Below are positions 9,789-19,049 of a stretch of 64,000 nt of DNA, in pieces. The notes beneath the pieces are model-generated. The model was not told the origin of the DNA. It searched no databases and was given only the letters and a program-made list of their open reading frames with translations. How positions within the stretch are numbered: position 1 is the stretch's first letter; every line of letters starts with the position of its first letter. Source of the stretch: Oceanimonas sp. GK1 (lineage in GTDB: Bacteria > Pseudomonadota > Gammaproteobacteria > Enterobacterales > Aeromonadaceae); contig NC_016745.1 in NCBI RefSeq assembly GCF_000243075.1, forward strand, positions 62,001 through 126,000. The letters are read 5' to 3'. The translations under genes were made by a program, and so were the position numbers.

Positions 9789-10232
9789 GTGTTCAAGCGA
9801 ATAGTGGTGGCCGTGGACGGCTCCGATACCGCCTTGCGGGCGGTGGACAAGGCAGTGCAGTTACAGCAGTTGTTGCCGGAGGCGGAAATCTTCCTGATTT
9901 GCGTCTACAAGCACCACAGCCTGTTTGAGGCCAGCCTGTCCATCGGCCGGCCGGCGGAAATGGATATTCCCGACAAGGTGCTGTCGGAATATGCCCGGGA
10001 AGTGGTCAACCATGCCAAGGCCCACGCTCAGGCGCGGGGCGCCACCCATCTGCGCGGCTTTGTGCGCGGAGGCCGCCCTTCCAAGGTGATCGTCAAATTC
10101 GCCAAAGAGAAAGACGCAGATCTGATCGTGGTGGGCACCCGCGGCACCCACAGCGACAAGGAGGGCATGCTGCTCGGCAGCGTGTCCCACCGCGTAACCA
10201 GCGCCGCCAAGTGCCCGGTGCTGGTAGTGTAA
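9789..10232 (+). CDS. teaD: UspA-family regulator of the TRAP transporter (TeaD-like)
   Basis: 147 residues of the universal stress protein family, beginning FKRIVVAVDGSDTALRAVDKA. The C-terminal part VVGTRGTHSDKEGMLLGSVSHRVTSAAKCPVLVV holds the G-x2-G-x9-G-S/T ATP-binding motif, so it should be the ATP-binding type. In H. elongata TeaD is an ATP-dependent UspA protein that restrains TeaABC activity; the position here immediately after teaC supports the same job. The start codon is GTG at 9789, backed by a very strong Shine-Dalgarno AAAGGAGG at 9777-9784. Confidence 0.88.
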   Translation: MFKRIVVAVDGSDTALRAVDKAVQLQQLLPEAEIFLICVYKHHSLFEASLSIGRPAEMDIPDKVLSEYAREVVNHAKAHAQARGATHLRGFVRGGRPSKVIVKFAKEKDADLIVVGTRGTHSDKEGMLLGSVSHRVTSAAKCPVLVV

Positions 10233-10235
10233 ACA

Positions 10236-10271
10236 AAAAGGCCGGTGAGTTTGCACTCACCGGCCTTTTTT
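10236..10271. terminator. Bidirectional terminator between teaD and sstT
   Basis: Perfect 14-bp stem (aaaggccggtgagt with its complement), loop ttgc, A tract on the left and T tract on the right, located between two convergent genes. It can stop transcription from both sides. Confidence 0.93.
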
Positions 10272-10287
10272 CACTCAGGGGGGGTAT

Positions 10288-11508
10288 TCAGCCCTTTTGC
10301 TCGTCGGCCATGCAGGCCGCGGCGGTAAACAGCACGTCGGTGGAGCTATTCAAACCGGTTTCAGCAGAGTCTTGCAGTACCCCGATAATAAAGCCCACCG
10401 CCACCACCTGCATGGCGATTTCATTGGGAATGCCAAACAGGCTGCAGGCCAGGGGGATCAGCAGCAGCGAGCCGCCGGCCACGCCCGAGGCGCCACAGGC
10501 AGACACCGAGGCCACCACGCTCAGCAGCAGGGCGGTCATGATATCCACCTCAATGCCAAGGGTGTGCACCGCCGCCAGGGTCAGCACGGTAATGGTAATG
10601 GCGGCACCGCCCATGTTGATGGTGGCGCCCAGGGGAATGGACACGGAATAGGTGTCTTCATGCAGCTTGAGCTTTTTGCACAGCTCCATGTTGACCGGAA
10701 TGTTAGCGGCGGAGCTGCGGGTAAAGAAGGCGGTCACGCCGCTTTCCCGCAGGCAGCGGAACACCAGCGGATAAGGGTTGCGGCCAATTTTCAGGTACAC
10801 CAGCACCGGGTTCACCACCAGGGCGATGATCAGCATGGCGCCGAGCAGCACCGCCAGAAGTTGGGCATAGCCCCAGAGCGCATCAAAGCCGGTGCTGGCA
10901 ATGGTGTTGGCCACCAGGCCAAAGATACCCACCGGCGCCAACCGGATCACGAACTTGACGATGGCCGACACGCCCATGGACAGGTCGTTCAGCAGGGTCT
11001 TGGTGCTGTCGCCGGCATGGTGAAACGCCAGTCCCAGGCCCACCGCCCAGGCCAGCACGCCGATAAAGTTGCCGGTGAGCAGCGCATTGACCGGGTTATC
11101 GACCACGTTGAACACCAGGGTCTGCAGCACCTCGCCAATGCCCTCGGGCGGAGACGCATCGCCGCCGGCAGTGGCCAGCACCAGCTCGGTGGGAAAGGCA
11201 AAGCTCAGCAGCACCGCGGTGAGGGCGGCGGCAAAGGTGCCCAGCAAGTAGAGATAGAGAATGGGCTTGATGCTGGTCTGCTCGCCTTTCTTGTGGTTGG
11301 CAATGGACGACATTACCAGCACGAACACCAGTACCGGAGCCACCGCCTTGAGCGCGCCCACAAACAGACTGCCAAGCAGGCCGGCAGACTGAGCGACGTC
11401 GGGGGCCAGTACGGCCAGCGCGGAGCCGGCCACGATACCAACCAGAATTCGGGTTACCAGGCTGCCGCCGTAGACCATGCGCAGCATCAGGGATTGGGTT
11501 TGGTTCAT
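10288..11508 (-). CDS. sstT: Sodium/serine-threonine symporter
   Basis: 406 residues, the usual SstT size, of the dicarboxylate/amino acid:cation symporter family. Landmarks are [39 protein letters not shown] (the serine-rich hairpin loop), [18 protein letters not shown], and [21 protein letters not shown]. It imports serine and threonine with sodium. The start at 11508 is chosen because AAGG lies 6 bases before this ATG, while an alternative ATG at 11514 directly abuts it. It is a single-gene unit ending at the shared terminator with teaD. Confidence 0.95.
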   Translation of the reverse strand: MNQTQSLMLRMVYGGSLVTRILVGIVAGSALAVLAPDVAQSAGLLGSLFVGALKAVAPVLVFVLVMSSIANHKKGEQTSIKPILYLYLLGTFAAALTAVLLSFAFPTELVLATAGGDASPPEGIGEVLQTLVFNVVDNPVNALLTGNFIGVLAWAVGLGLAFHHAGDSTKTLLNDLSMGVSAIVKFVIRLAPVGIFGLVANTIASTGFDALWGYAQLLAVLLGAMLIIALVVNPVLVYLKIGRNPYPLVFRCLRESGVTAFFTRSSAANIPVNMELCKKLKLHEDTYSVSIPLGATINMGGAAITITVLTLAAVHTLGIEVDIMTALLLSVVASVSACGASGVAGGSLLLIPLACSLFGIPNEIAMQVVAVGFIIGVLQDSAETGLNSSTDVLFTAAACMADEQKG

Positions 11509-11724
11509 AGTCATCCTTTGATGGTGAAAAATCCATCTCATACACTAAATAAAGGGCAACTTTATAGCAGAAAAAACCAACCAAAAACCAAAAAGTTGAA
11601 TTTTTGTAACGCAATACACAAACTTTGACCAACAAACCGCCATGAACAATTGTCGTTTGGCTCCTTACTGGTGTTGCCTGCTAGGCTATAAAGCACGCTT
11701 CACGCGCCGCCGGAAAGGAACCTT

Positions 11725-14700
11725 ATGTGCCCGCTGCTGACCCTGCTGCTGTTGCTTTTTCTGTTGCCGGCAACGGCCCAACCCCCAAAGCAAGTGCCCG
11801 CTTCGCTGCAACCCTGGGTGGACTGGGCCCTGCATGATGACAACCGCCCCCCTTGCCCGCTGCTGTACCGGCAGGGCAGTGAGCGCCGCTGCGCCTGGCC
11901 GGGCCGGCTGGAGCTTGCCCTTGCCGACGACGGCGGCCGCTTTGCACAAGGCTGGCAACTGCACGCTGCCGCCGAGGTGCCCCTGCCCGGCGACGATGCG
12001 CACTGGCCCCAGCAGGTGCGGGTAAATGGCGAACCGGCCACCCTGGCCGAGCGCAACGGCCGACCGGTACTGAACCTGCCCGCCGGCGAGCACCGGGTGG
12101 AAGGCCGCTGGCACTGGTCCCGGCTGCCCGCCAGCCTGCAACTGGACCCCGGCACCGGCCTGCTGGCGCTGAGCCTTCAGGGCCGCCCCGTGGCCGGCCC
12201 CGAGCTGGATGACCAGGGCCGGCTCTGGCCGGGCCGGCGCAGCCAGACCTCAGCGCCCGCCGCCAATACCCTGAGCGTGAATGTCTATCGCCACCTGGCC
12301 GACGACATTCCGCTGCAACTCAACACCCGCATTGAGCTGCAGGTGGCCGGCGAGCCCCGGGAGCTGTTGCTGGGCCCGGCGCTGCTGACCGATCAGATCC
12401 CCCTGGCCCTTCACAGCCCCCTGCCCGCCCGGCTGGAGCCGGACGGCCGGCTTCGCATACAAGCACGCCCGGGCCGCTGGCAACTGCACCTGCTCAGTCG
12501 TCACCCCGACGAGGTAAAGGCGCTGACGCTGCCGGCCGTTCCCGCGCCCTGGCCCGAGGAAGAAGTCTGGGCGGTGGAAGCCTATCCGCAACTGCGGCTG
12601 GTGGAGATCAGCGGACCGCCGGTGGTGGACTCGGGGCAAAGCGGGCTGCCGCCGGAATGGCAGTCGTGGCCCGCCTACCGCATGACCCCGGGCACCACCA
12701 TGACGTTGACCGTGCAGCGCCGGGGAAACCCCAGCCCCGAGCCCAACCGGCTGACCCTGCGCCGGGAACTGTGGCTGGATTTTGATGGCGGCGGCTACAC
12801 CCTGAAGGACGAACTGACCGGCACCCTGAGCCAGGGCTGGCGGCTGGAAACCACGCCGCCGCTGAAGCTGGGCCGAGTACTGATTAACGGAGAGCCCCGG
12901 CTGATCACTCGGCTGGACGACGCCGACCGCCCCGGCGTGGAAGTGCGTCACGGCCAGCTGGCGCTGGTCGCTGACAGCCGGCTTGAGGACGACACCCACA
13001 CCCTGCCGGCGGTGGGCTGGAACCAGAACGTGCAGCAACTGAGCAGCCGGCTGCATCTGCCGCCGGGCTGGAGCCTGCTGGCGGCCTTTGGCATGGACAG
13101 CACGCCTCATACCTGGCTGCAGCGATGGACACTGCTGGATCTGTTTCTGGTGCTGATCGCCGCCGTGGCGGCGTTCCGGCTGTGGGGCTGGCCCTGGGGC
13201 CTGCTCACCCTGCTGACCCTGGGGCTAATCTGGCATCAGCCATCCGGGCTGGGCCCGCCCCGCTGGATCTGGCTGCACCTGCTGGCCGCCGCCGCCCTGC
13301 TGCGGGCCCTGCCCGCGGGCAAACTGCGCCGCTGGATTGCCGGCTACCGCCTGCTGACCCTGCTGCTGCTGGTGCTGGTGGCCATTCCCTTTATGGTGGA
13401 CGAGGTGCGCACCGCCCTGTATCCGCAACTGGCACGCGCCGGCACCCTGGCGCCCGCCGCCGTCAGCAGCCCGCGCCAGGTGCAAACCGAGGTGGAATCG
13501 CTGGCCGACGAAGCGCTGTCGCTCAAGGGTGCCCCCATGGCGCCCCCTGCCCGCGAGCCCAGCGCCCTGCCCCGGCTGGATCCCGATGCGCTGCTGCAAA
13601 CCGGTCCGGGCCTGCCCGACTGGCAGTGGCGCAGCGTGGAATTTGGCTGGAACGGTCCGGTCACCCAGGAGCAGCAGCTGCGGCTGGTGCTGCTGTCTCC
13701 CGGCGTCAACACCGCCCTCAGCCTGCTGCGGGTGGCCCTGCTGTGCGCCCTGGTACTGCGTATGGCCGGTGTGAGTTTTACCCGCCGCAGGGGCATGTAC
13801 CTGCAGCAACCACTGTGGTCCTGGCTGCCCGCCCTGCTGGTACTGCCGCTATTGACCACGGCGCCCCAGGCCCGGGCCGAGTTTCCCTCCCCCGAGCTGC
13901 TGGCCGAGCTGAAAGCCCGGCTGCTGGCGCCGCCGGCGTGCCTGCCGGAGTGTGCACTGACTTCCCGCATGGTGCTGGCCGCCACTCCGGATCAGCTGAT
14001 CCTTGAGCTAGATGTCCACACTCAAACGGCCATGGCCGTGCCCCTGCCGGCACAACGGGCGCAATGGCTGCCCGAGCGGGTCTTGCTGAACGGCGCTCCC
14101 GCAGACGGATTATGGCGTGATGCCGGCGGCCTGCTGTATCTGCCACTGCCGCAAGGCATTCACCGCATTACCCTGAGCGGCCCGCTGCCCACACAGACCA
14201 GCCTGCAGTTGCCTCTGCCCTTGCTACCCAAACAGCTGGAGGCCCGGCTCACTGGCTGGCGCCTGCAGGGCCTGAACGAAGACGGCGTCCCCGAAGGCCG
14301 GCTGCAGCTGAGCCGCCAGGCTGCCGACGGCCAGCCGGACAATACCGGCCTGAAGCCAGGCAGCCTGCCCGCCTTTGCCCGGCTCACCCGCACTCTGCAA
14401 CTGGGGCTGGACTGGCGGGTAGACAACCAGCTCGTTCGTCAAAACGATGCTGACAGCGCCCTGCACCTTGAGATCCCGCTGCTGCCCGGTGAGTCGGTGC
14501 TCACCGACGGCATTAACGTGGTGAACGGCCAGGCCCGGATCAGCCTGGCCGCCGGTCAGCGCCAGCTGAGCTGGCAGTCGGCGCTGGCGCGGACCGATTC
14601 ACTGACCCTGAGCGCACCGCACACCCAACACTGGGGCGAAACCTGGCGGCTGAACGCCAGTCCCCTCTGGCATGTACAAAGCACCGGGATCGCCGCCATC

Positions 14701-15759
14701 CACCACCTGGGCGCCGGCGATCGGTGGCTGCCCGAATGGCGGCCCTGGCCCGGCGAGCAGGTGCGGCTGCAGGTTCAGCGCCCCGCTTCCATCGCCGGCC
14801 AGACCCTGACGGTGGATGGCAGCACCCTCAGGGTACAACCCGGCAAACGGGCCACCGATGCGCGGCTGGAGCTGATCCTGCGCAGCAGCCAGGGCAGCCA
14901 GTATCCGCTGCAACTGCCCGACGGCGCCGAGCTGCAATCGGTAAGCATCAACGGCCGCACCCTGCCGCTGCGCCTGAGTGAGCAAATGCTGACGCTGCCA
15001 TTGCAACCCGGCCCCCAGAGCGTGCAGGTGCACTGGCGGCAAACGCCAGGCATAACAACCCTGTTCACCACGCCGCCGGTAAAGCTCAACAGCGAGAGCG
15101 TGAACCATCGGCTGGCACTGACCCTGGGCCAGGATCGCTGGGTACTGTTTGCCGGCGGCCCCAGGCTGGGGCCCGCGGTACTGTTCTGGAGCCTGCTGGC
15201 CGTGACCGTGCTGCTGGCGGCGGGGCTGGCACGGCTGCCGTTGTCACCGCTGCGTTTCCGCCACTGGCTGCTGCTGGACCTGGGGCTAACCCAGGTACCG
15301 CTGTGGATGGCCGCCACTGTGGTGTTCTGGTTGCTGGCCCTGGGGCTGCGCGATCGCTGGCAGCACCGGCAGGCCGGGGCCTGGTTCAACCTGGCGCAAA
15401 TCGGGCTGGCGTTGCTGACCCTGCTGGCACTGGGTTACCTGTTCCACGCCATCCAGCAGGGACTGCTGGGCCTGCCCGAGATGCAGATTGCCGGCAACGG
15501 CTCCGACGGTCGCCGGTTGAACTGGTATCAGGATCGCAGCGAGGCCACCCTGGCCACCGGCTGGGTGCTGTCGGTGCCACTGCTGGTGTACCGGCTGCTG
15601 ATGCTGGTGTGGGCGCTGTGGCTGGCGTTTGCCCTGCTGGGCTGGCTGCGCTGGGGCTGGCAGTGCTTCACCCGCGATGGCCTGTGGCGGCCGCTACCCT
15701 TACTAAAGGCCAAACGGGCCGGACAGGATTCCGCAACAACGCCGAAAAAGCCCGAGTAG
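11725..15759 (+). CDS. Very large envelope protein of unknown function with internal duplication
   Basis: 1344 residues, family not recognised. It has a signal-like N-terminus (MCPLLTLLLLLFLLPATA). A long beta-rich, Pro/Leu/Gln-rich region covers about 20-460. About four membrane helices cluster at 470-565, one helix lies near 665-685, and a further helix with an alanine-rich end lies at about 700-720. A second beta-rich region spans about 725-1140, and a C-terminal helix bundle about 1150-1320, with a basic tail. The two soluble halves share short motifs, for example LPPEWQSWPAYRMTP near 307 and WLPEWRPWPGEQ near 1001, each followed by a VQR strand, plus repeated VxxNGxPA/LxLPxGxH units. This suggests an ancient internal duplication. 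Base use is like its neighbours. It could be a scaffold or sensor for envelope polymers; no function is claimed. Confidence 0.8.
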   Translation: MCPLLTLLLLLFLLPATAQPPKQVPASLQPWVDWALHDDNRPPCPLLYRQGSERRCAWPGRLELALADDGGRFAQGWQLHAAAEVPLPGDDAHWPQQVRVNGEPATLAERNGRPVLNLPAGEHRVEGRWHWSRLPASLQLDPGTGLLALSLQGRPVAGPELDDQGRLWPGRRSQTSAPAANTLSVNVYRHLADDIPLQLNTRIELQVAGEPRELLLGPALLTDQIPLALHSPLPARLEPDGRLRIQARPGRWQLHLLSRHPDEVKALTLPAVPAPWPEEEVWAVEAYPQLRLVEISGPPVVDSGQSGLPPEWQSWPAYRMTPGTTMTLTVQRRGNPSPEPNRLTLRRELWLDFDGGGYTLKDELTGTLSQGWRLETTPPLKLGRVLINGEPRLITRLDDADRPGVEVRHGQLALVADSRLEDDTHTLPAVGWNQNVQQLSSRLHLPPGWSLLAAFGMDSTPHTWLQRWTLLDLFLVLIAAVAAFRLWGWPWGLLTLLTLGLIWHQPSGLGPPRWIWLHLLAAAALLRALPAGKLRRWIAGYRLLTLLLLVLVAIPFMVDEVRTALYPQLARAGTLAPAAVSSPRQVQTEVESLADEALSLKGAPMAPPAREPSALPRLDPDALLQTGPGLPDWQWRSVEFGWNGPVTQEQQLRLVLLSPGVNTALSLLRVALLCALVLRMAGVSFTRRRGMYLQQPLWSWLPALLVLPLLTTAPQARAEFPSPELLAELKARLLAPPACLPECALTSRMVLAATPDQLILELDVHTQTAMAVPLPAQRAQWLPERVLLNGAPADGLWRDAGGLLYLPLPQGIHRITLSGPLPTQTSLQLPLPLLPKQLEARLTGWRLQGLNEDGVPEGRLQLSRQAADGQPDNTGLKPGSLPAFARLTRTLQLGLDWRVDNQLVRQNDADSALHLEIPLLPGESVLTDGINVVNGQARISLAAGQRQLSWQSALARTDSLTLSAPHTQHWGETWRLNASPLWHVQSTGIAAIHHLGAGDRWLPEWRPWPGEQVRLQVQRPASIAGQTLTVDGSTLRVQPGKRATDARLELILRSSQGSQYPLQLPDGAELQSVSINGRTLPLRLSEQMLTLPLQPGPQSVQVHWRQTPGITTLFTTPPVKLNSESVNHRLALTLGQDRWVLFAGGPRLGPAVLFWSLLAVTVLLAAGLARLPLSPLRFRHWLLLDLGLTQVPLWMAATVVFWLLALGLRDRWQHRQAGAWFNLAQIGLALLTLLALGYLFHAIQQGLLGLPEMQIAGNGSDGRRLNWYQDRSEATLATGWVLSVPLLVYRLLMLVWALWLAFALLGWLRWGWQCFTRDGLWRPLPLLKAKRAGQDSATTPKKPE

Positions 15760-15831
15760 GGTTCAGATGAAAATCACCATGGGGTACCCTAAAAATGGAC
15801 CCTCCGACTTCGCCGAATAAGGACCAACGTC

Positions 15832-16743
15832 ATGAAAACGCTGCTGGCTTCGGCCATCTTTACTCTCTCCGCCGTTCTTGGCCTGCCGGCTTCGGCGGCG
15901 GAGCCCATCGTCGTGTCTTCCAAAATCGACACCGAAGGCGGCCTGCTTGGCAACCTGATCTATCAGGCCTTGAACAATGCCGGCCTGGAAGTGGAAAACC
16001 GCAGCCAGCTGGGCGGCACCCCCATCGTACGAAAGGCCATTATCGCCGGGGAGATCGATATTTACCCGGAATACACCGGCAACGCCGCCTTCTTTCACCA
16101 GAAGGAAAACAGCGACGCCTGGAAGGACTTTGAACAGGGCTATGCCCTGGCCAAGCAACTGGATTTTGATGCCCACCAACTGGTGTGGCTGACCCCGGCC
16201 AACGCCAACAACACCTGGGCCATTGCCGTACGCCAGGACATCGCCGAGGCCAACCAGCTGGCCACCATGTCGGACTTTGGCCGCTATGTCAGTGAAGGCG
16301 GCGAGATCAAGCTGGCGGCGTCCGCCGAGTTTGTGTCCAGTCCCGCGGTACTGCCGGCTTTTCAGCAAACCTACGGCTTTGCGCTGAACGATGACCAGTT
16401 GCTGGTGCTCTCCGGCGGCAACACCGCCGCCACCATCAAGGCCGCCGCCCTGCAAACCGACCACACCAATGCCGCCATGGTGTATGGCACCGACGGCGCC
16501 ATTGCCTCCGTGGGCCTGGTGGTCATGGACGACGACAAGGGGGTGCAGCCGGTATACGCCCCGACTCCCATCGTGCGGGAAAGCGTGCTCAAGGCGCACC
16601 CGGAGATCGCCGGCATTCTTGAGCCGGTGTTCGCATCGCTGGACGTCGCCACCCTGCAGCAGTTGAACAGCCGTATCGCCATCGGCGGCGAAAGCGCCGA
16701 AGCCGTGGCCGCCGATTATCTCGCCGGGCTGAGCCAGAACTGA
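15832..16743 (+). CDS. osmF: Glycine-betaine-type ABC importer binding protein (OsmF-like)
   Basis: 303 residues with a signal peptide ending GLPASA. The mature protein is an OpuAC-type binding protein: SKIDTEGGLLGNLIYQAL, then IIAGEIDIYPEYTGNAAFF, typical of OsmF/YehZ and OpuC proteins. It should bind a quaternary amine such as glycine betaine, although E. coli OsmF has low affinity and its natural ligand is unsettled. AAGGA at 15819-15823 precedes ATG 15832. It heads the same Z-Y-X-W gene order as the E. coli osmF-yehYXW operon, but here it is separated from yehY by 234 bp packed with palindromes. Confidence 0.92.
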   Translation: MKTLLASAIFTLSAVLGLPASAAEPIVVSSKIDTEGGLLGNLIYQALNNAGLEVENRSQLGGTPIVRKAIIAGEIDIYPEYTGNAAFFHQKENSDAWKDFEQGYALAKQLDFDAHQLVWLTPANANNTWAIAVRQDIAEANQLATMSDFGRYVSEGGEIKLAASAEFVSSPAVLPAFQQTYGFALNDDQLLVLSGGNTAATIKAAALQTDHTNAAMVYGTDGAIASVGLVVMDDDKGVQPVYAPTPIVRESVLKAHPEIAGILEPVFASLDVATLQQLNSRIAIGGESAEAVAADYLAGLSQN

Positions 16744-16934
16744 TGAACCTTTAGGCCCCAATTTATTGGGGCAAACCATGCAACATGCGCATAGCGTAGC
16801 TGCCGCTTTAGCTGGCAGAGCCTGTGCAACAGGCTTTTAGTGCACAGCCGCCTGCATGTTTGCGCCGGCTAAAACGGCGACTACATAAACACGGCGCTGT
16901 CTTCAACATGGACCCCCGCCTTCGCGGGGATGAC
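16744..16934. repeat. Palindrome cluster (stem-loops and REP-like unit) between osmF and yehY
   Basis: Three structures follow osmF. First is a stem-loop gcccca/tggggc at 16755-16772. Second is an 89-bp imperfect palindrome whose ends, gtagctgccgctttagctgg at 16796-16815 and its near-complement at 16864-16884, match at about 17 of 21 positions; inside it lies a perfect hairpin gcctgt-gca-acaggc at 16820-16834 followed by Ts. Third is a REP-like unit at 16908-16934 with core cccccgccttcgcgggg. A second copy of the REP core lies at 19837-19864, after the operon. Confidence 0.75.
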
Positions 16935-16977
16935 AATAAGCGCGGTGATGACGGTATTCAGCGATGAAGGAGTTGCT

Positions 16978-18114
16978 TTGACCTTACCCAACACCGACAA
17001 GGTCGGCGGCCTGCTGGCTCTGGCACTGGTGGCCAGCCTGCTGGCGCTGCCCTTTGTCGGCCTGCAACCCAACCGCATTCTGCCCGGCGAGGCCCTGGGG
17101 CTGCTGACCGCCGCCGGAACACTCGGGCTGTGGCCGCTGCTGTTACTGCCGCTTTGCCTGGTGAACCTCGGGCTCAGGCTGCGACTGCTGCTTACCGCCC
17201 TGGCCCTGCCGCTGCTGGTGGCCACCGCCGGCCACACCGCCACCGCCCTGCTGAGCGATGCCGGCCCGCTGGCCCGGGTGTCGCTGGGGGCGGGATTCTG
17301 GCTGGGGCTGTTCTGGCTGTGCCTGCTGATCACCGATACCGCCCTGCGACTGAAGCTAGGGCCATTGGCCCGGCTGGCACTGGTGGCCGCCGTTACCAGT
17401 ACCGTTTTTGCGCTGCTGGCATCGGGTCTGTGTGACAACCTGTCACTACTGAAAGAGTTTCACCACCGCAGCGACTTCTGGCGTCAGGGTCTGCGCCATC
17501 TGCAACTGGCATTGGGTAGCATTATTCCGGCGGTGCTGGCGGGCATTCCCTTAGGGATGGCCTGCCACCGCTCGCCGGCGTTGCGGGCGGCGCTGTTTCC
17601 GGTGCTCAATATATTGCAGACCGTGCCCAGCCTGGCCATGTTCGGCCTGCTGATGGTACCCCTGAGCCTGCTGGCCAGCGCCCATCCCTGGCTGGGGGAG
17701 CTCGGCATTCGCGGCATTGGCGCCGCCCCGGCGGTGATCGCCCTGTTTCTGTACTCGTTGCTGCCCATCGTCAGCAACACGGCGCTGGGCTTTGACCGGG
17801 TCGACGCCCGTGTGCGCGAGGCGGCCACCGCCATGGGCATGAGCCGCCGCCAGCGGCTGTGGCAGGTGGAATTTCCGCTGGCCTTGCCGGTGATCCTGAG
17901 CGGCCTGCGGGTGGTGGTCACGCTCAACATCGGCCTGGTGGCGGTGGCGGCCCTGGTGGGCGGCGGCGGCTACGGCACCTATATCTTTCAGGGGCTGGGA
18001 CAGACCGCCACCGATCTGGTGATCCTGGGCGCCCTGCCCACCCTGCTGCTGGCGTTTTTGTTCGCCACCCTTATCGACACCCTGATTGCCCTGCAACAAG
18101 GCCGGCATCCATGA
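16978..18114 (+). CDS. yehY: Betaine-type ABC transporter permease (YehY-like)
   Basis: 378 residues. Residues 1-165 hold five or so helices of variable sequence; residues 180-375 are a binding-protein-dependent permease domain, with the EAA loop visible as VREAATAMGMSRRQRLWQVEFPLALP. This long two-part layout is that of YehY. The preferred start is TTG 16978, because AAGGAG sits 5 bases upstream at 16967-16972 and the next residues TLPNTDKVGG start a normal membrane protein. An ATG at 16930 in the same frame lies inside the REP-like palindrome and has no ribosome site. The gene overlaps yehX by 4 bp. Confidence 0.9.
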   Translation: MTLPNTDKVGGLLALALVASLLALPFVGLQPNRILPGEALGLLTAAGTLGLWPLLLLPLCLVNLGLRLRLLLTALALPLLVATAGHTATALLSDAGPLARVSLGAGFWLGLFWLCLLITDTALRLKLGPLARLALVAAVTSTVFALLASGLCDNLSLLKEFHHRSDFWRQGLRHLQLALGSIIPAVLAGIPLGMACHRSPALRAALFPVLNILQTVPSLAMFGLLMVPLSLLASAHPWLGELGIRGIGAAPAVIALFLYSLLPIVSNTALGFDRVDARVREAATAMGMSRRQRLWQVEFPLALPVILSGLRVVVTLNIGLVAVAALVGGGGYGTYIFQGLGQTATDLVILGALPTLLLAFLFATLIDTLIALQQGRHP

Positions 18115-19049
18115 TTGAAGTCACGCACCTCTGCAAGCGATTTGGCACTCAGCTTGCCGTTAATGATCTTTCGTTCAAGGTGGAACGCGGCCAGTTCTGT
18201 GTGCTGGTGGGTACCTCCGGCTGCGGCAAGTCCACCACATTGCGCATGCTCAACCGGCTGATTGAGCCCAGCGCCGGCGAGATTTTGATCAACGGTCAGA
18301 ACGTCACCACCCTGCCCGCGGAGCAACTGCGCCGGCGCATTGGTTACGCCATTCAGGGGGTGGGGTTGTTCCCGCACCAGACCATTGCCCGCAACATTGC
18401 CACCGTGCCCCGGCTGCTGGGCTGGAGCAGGGCCGACATCGACGCCCGGGTCATCGAGCTGCTCAACCTGTTCCGGCTCGATGCCACCACCTTTGCCGGC
18501 AAATACCCGCACCAGCTTTCCGGCGGCGAACAGCAGCGGGTGGGCGTGGCCCGGGCGCTGGCGGCCCACCCCGAGCTGCTGCTGATGGACGAGCCCTTTG
18601 GTGCCCTCGATCCGCTTACCCGCGAACACCTGCAGGACGAGCTGCTGCATATTCAACAACTGCTGGGCATTACCATCATCATGGTGACCCACGATCTGGA
18701 AGAAGCGATCAAGCTGGCCGATGTCATCGCGGTAATGGACAAGGGCGAAATCCTGCAGATGGACAGCCCCGAAGCCCTGCTGCGCCACCCGAAACCGGGC
18801 TTTGTACAGAGCCTGGTGGGTGGCCAGGACAGGGCCCTGCGGCTGCTCGCCACCCAGACCCTGGCCGAGATCATGACCCCGGCCAATACCCTCGCCGGTC
18901 CGGCCATGGCCGCCGGCACCAGCCTGCGGGACGCCATGGCCGAGCTGATGTGGCAGGGCGCCGACCGGCTGACCGTGGTGGATGGGGCCGGCAAGCCCAT
19001 CGGCGCCGTGACCCTGAGCGCGCTGCTGAAACAGGGATCCGGCGCATGA
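18111..19049 (+). CDS. yehX: Betaine-type ABC transporter ATPase with C-terminal CBS-like segment (YehX-like)
   Basis: 312 residues. Walker A GTSGCGKST (about 34-42), the Q-loop region IQGVGLFPHQT, signature LSGGEQQRVGVARALAA, Walker B LLLMDEPFGALDP and the H-loop VTHDLEEA are all intact. The last 65 residues (LAEIMTPANTL onward, with ADRLTVVDGAGKPIGAVTL) look like a single CBS module, as in OpuCA/YehX; such modules can sense ionic strength or nucleotides. It overlaps the permease genes on both sides by 4 bp (ATGA), so the three are translated together. Confidence 0.93.
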   Translation: MIEVTHLCKRFGTQLAVNDLSFKVERGQFCVLVGTSGCGKSTTLRMLNRLIEPSAGEILINGQNVTTLPAEQLRRRIGYAIQGVGLFPHQTIARNIATVPRLLGWSRADIDARVIELLNLFRLDATTFAGKYPHQLSGGEQQRVGVARALAAHPELLLMDEPFGALDPLTREHLQDELLHIQQLLGITIIMVTHDLEEAIKLADVIAVMDKGEILQMDSPEALLRHPKPGFVQSLVGGQDRALRLLATQTLAEIMTPANTLAGPAMAAGTSLRDAMAELMWQGADRLTVVDGAGKPIGAVTLSALLKQGSGA

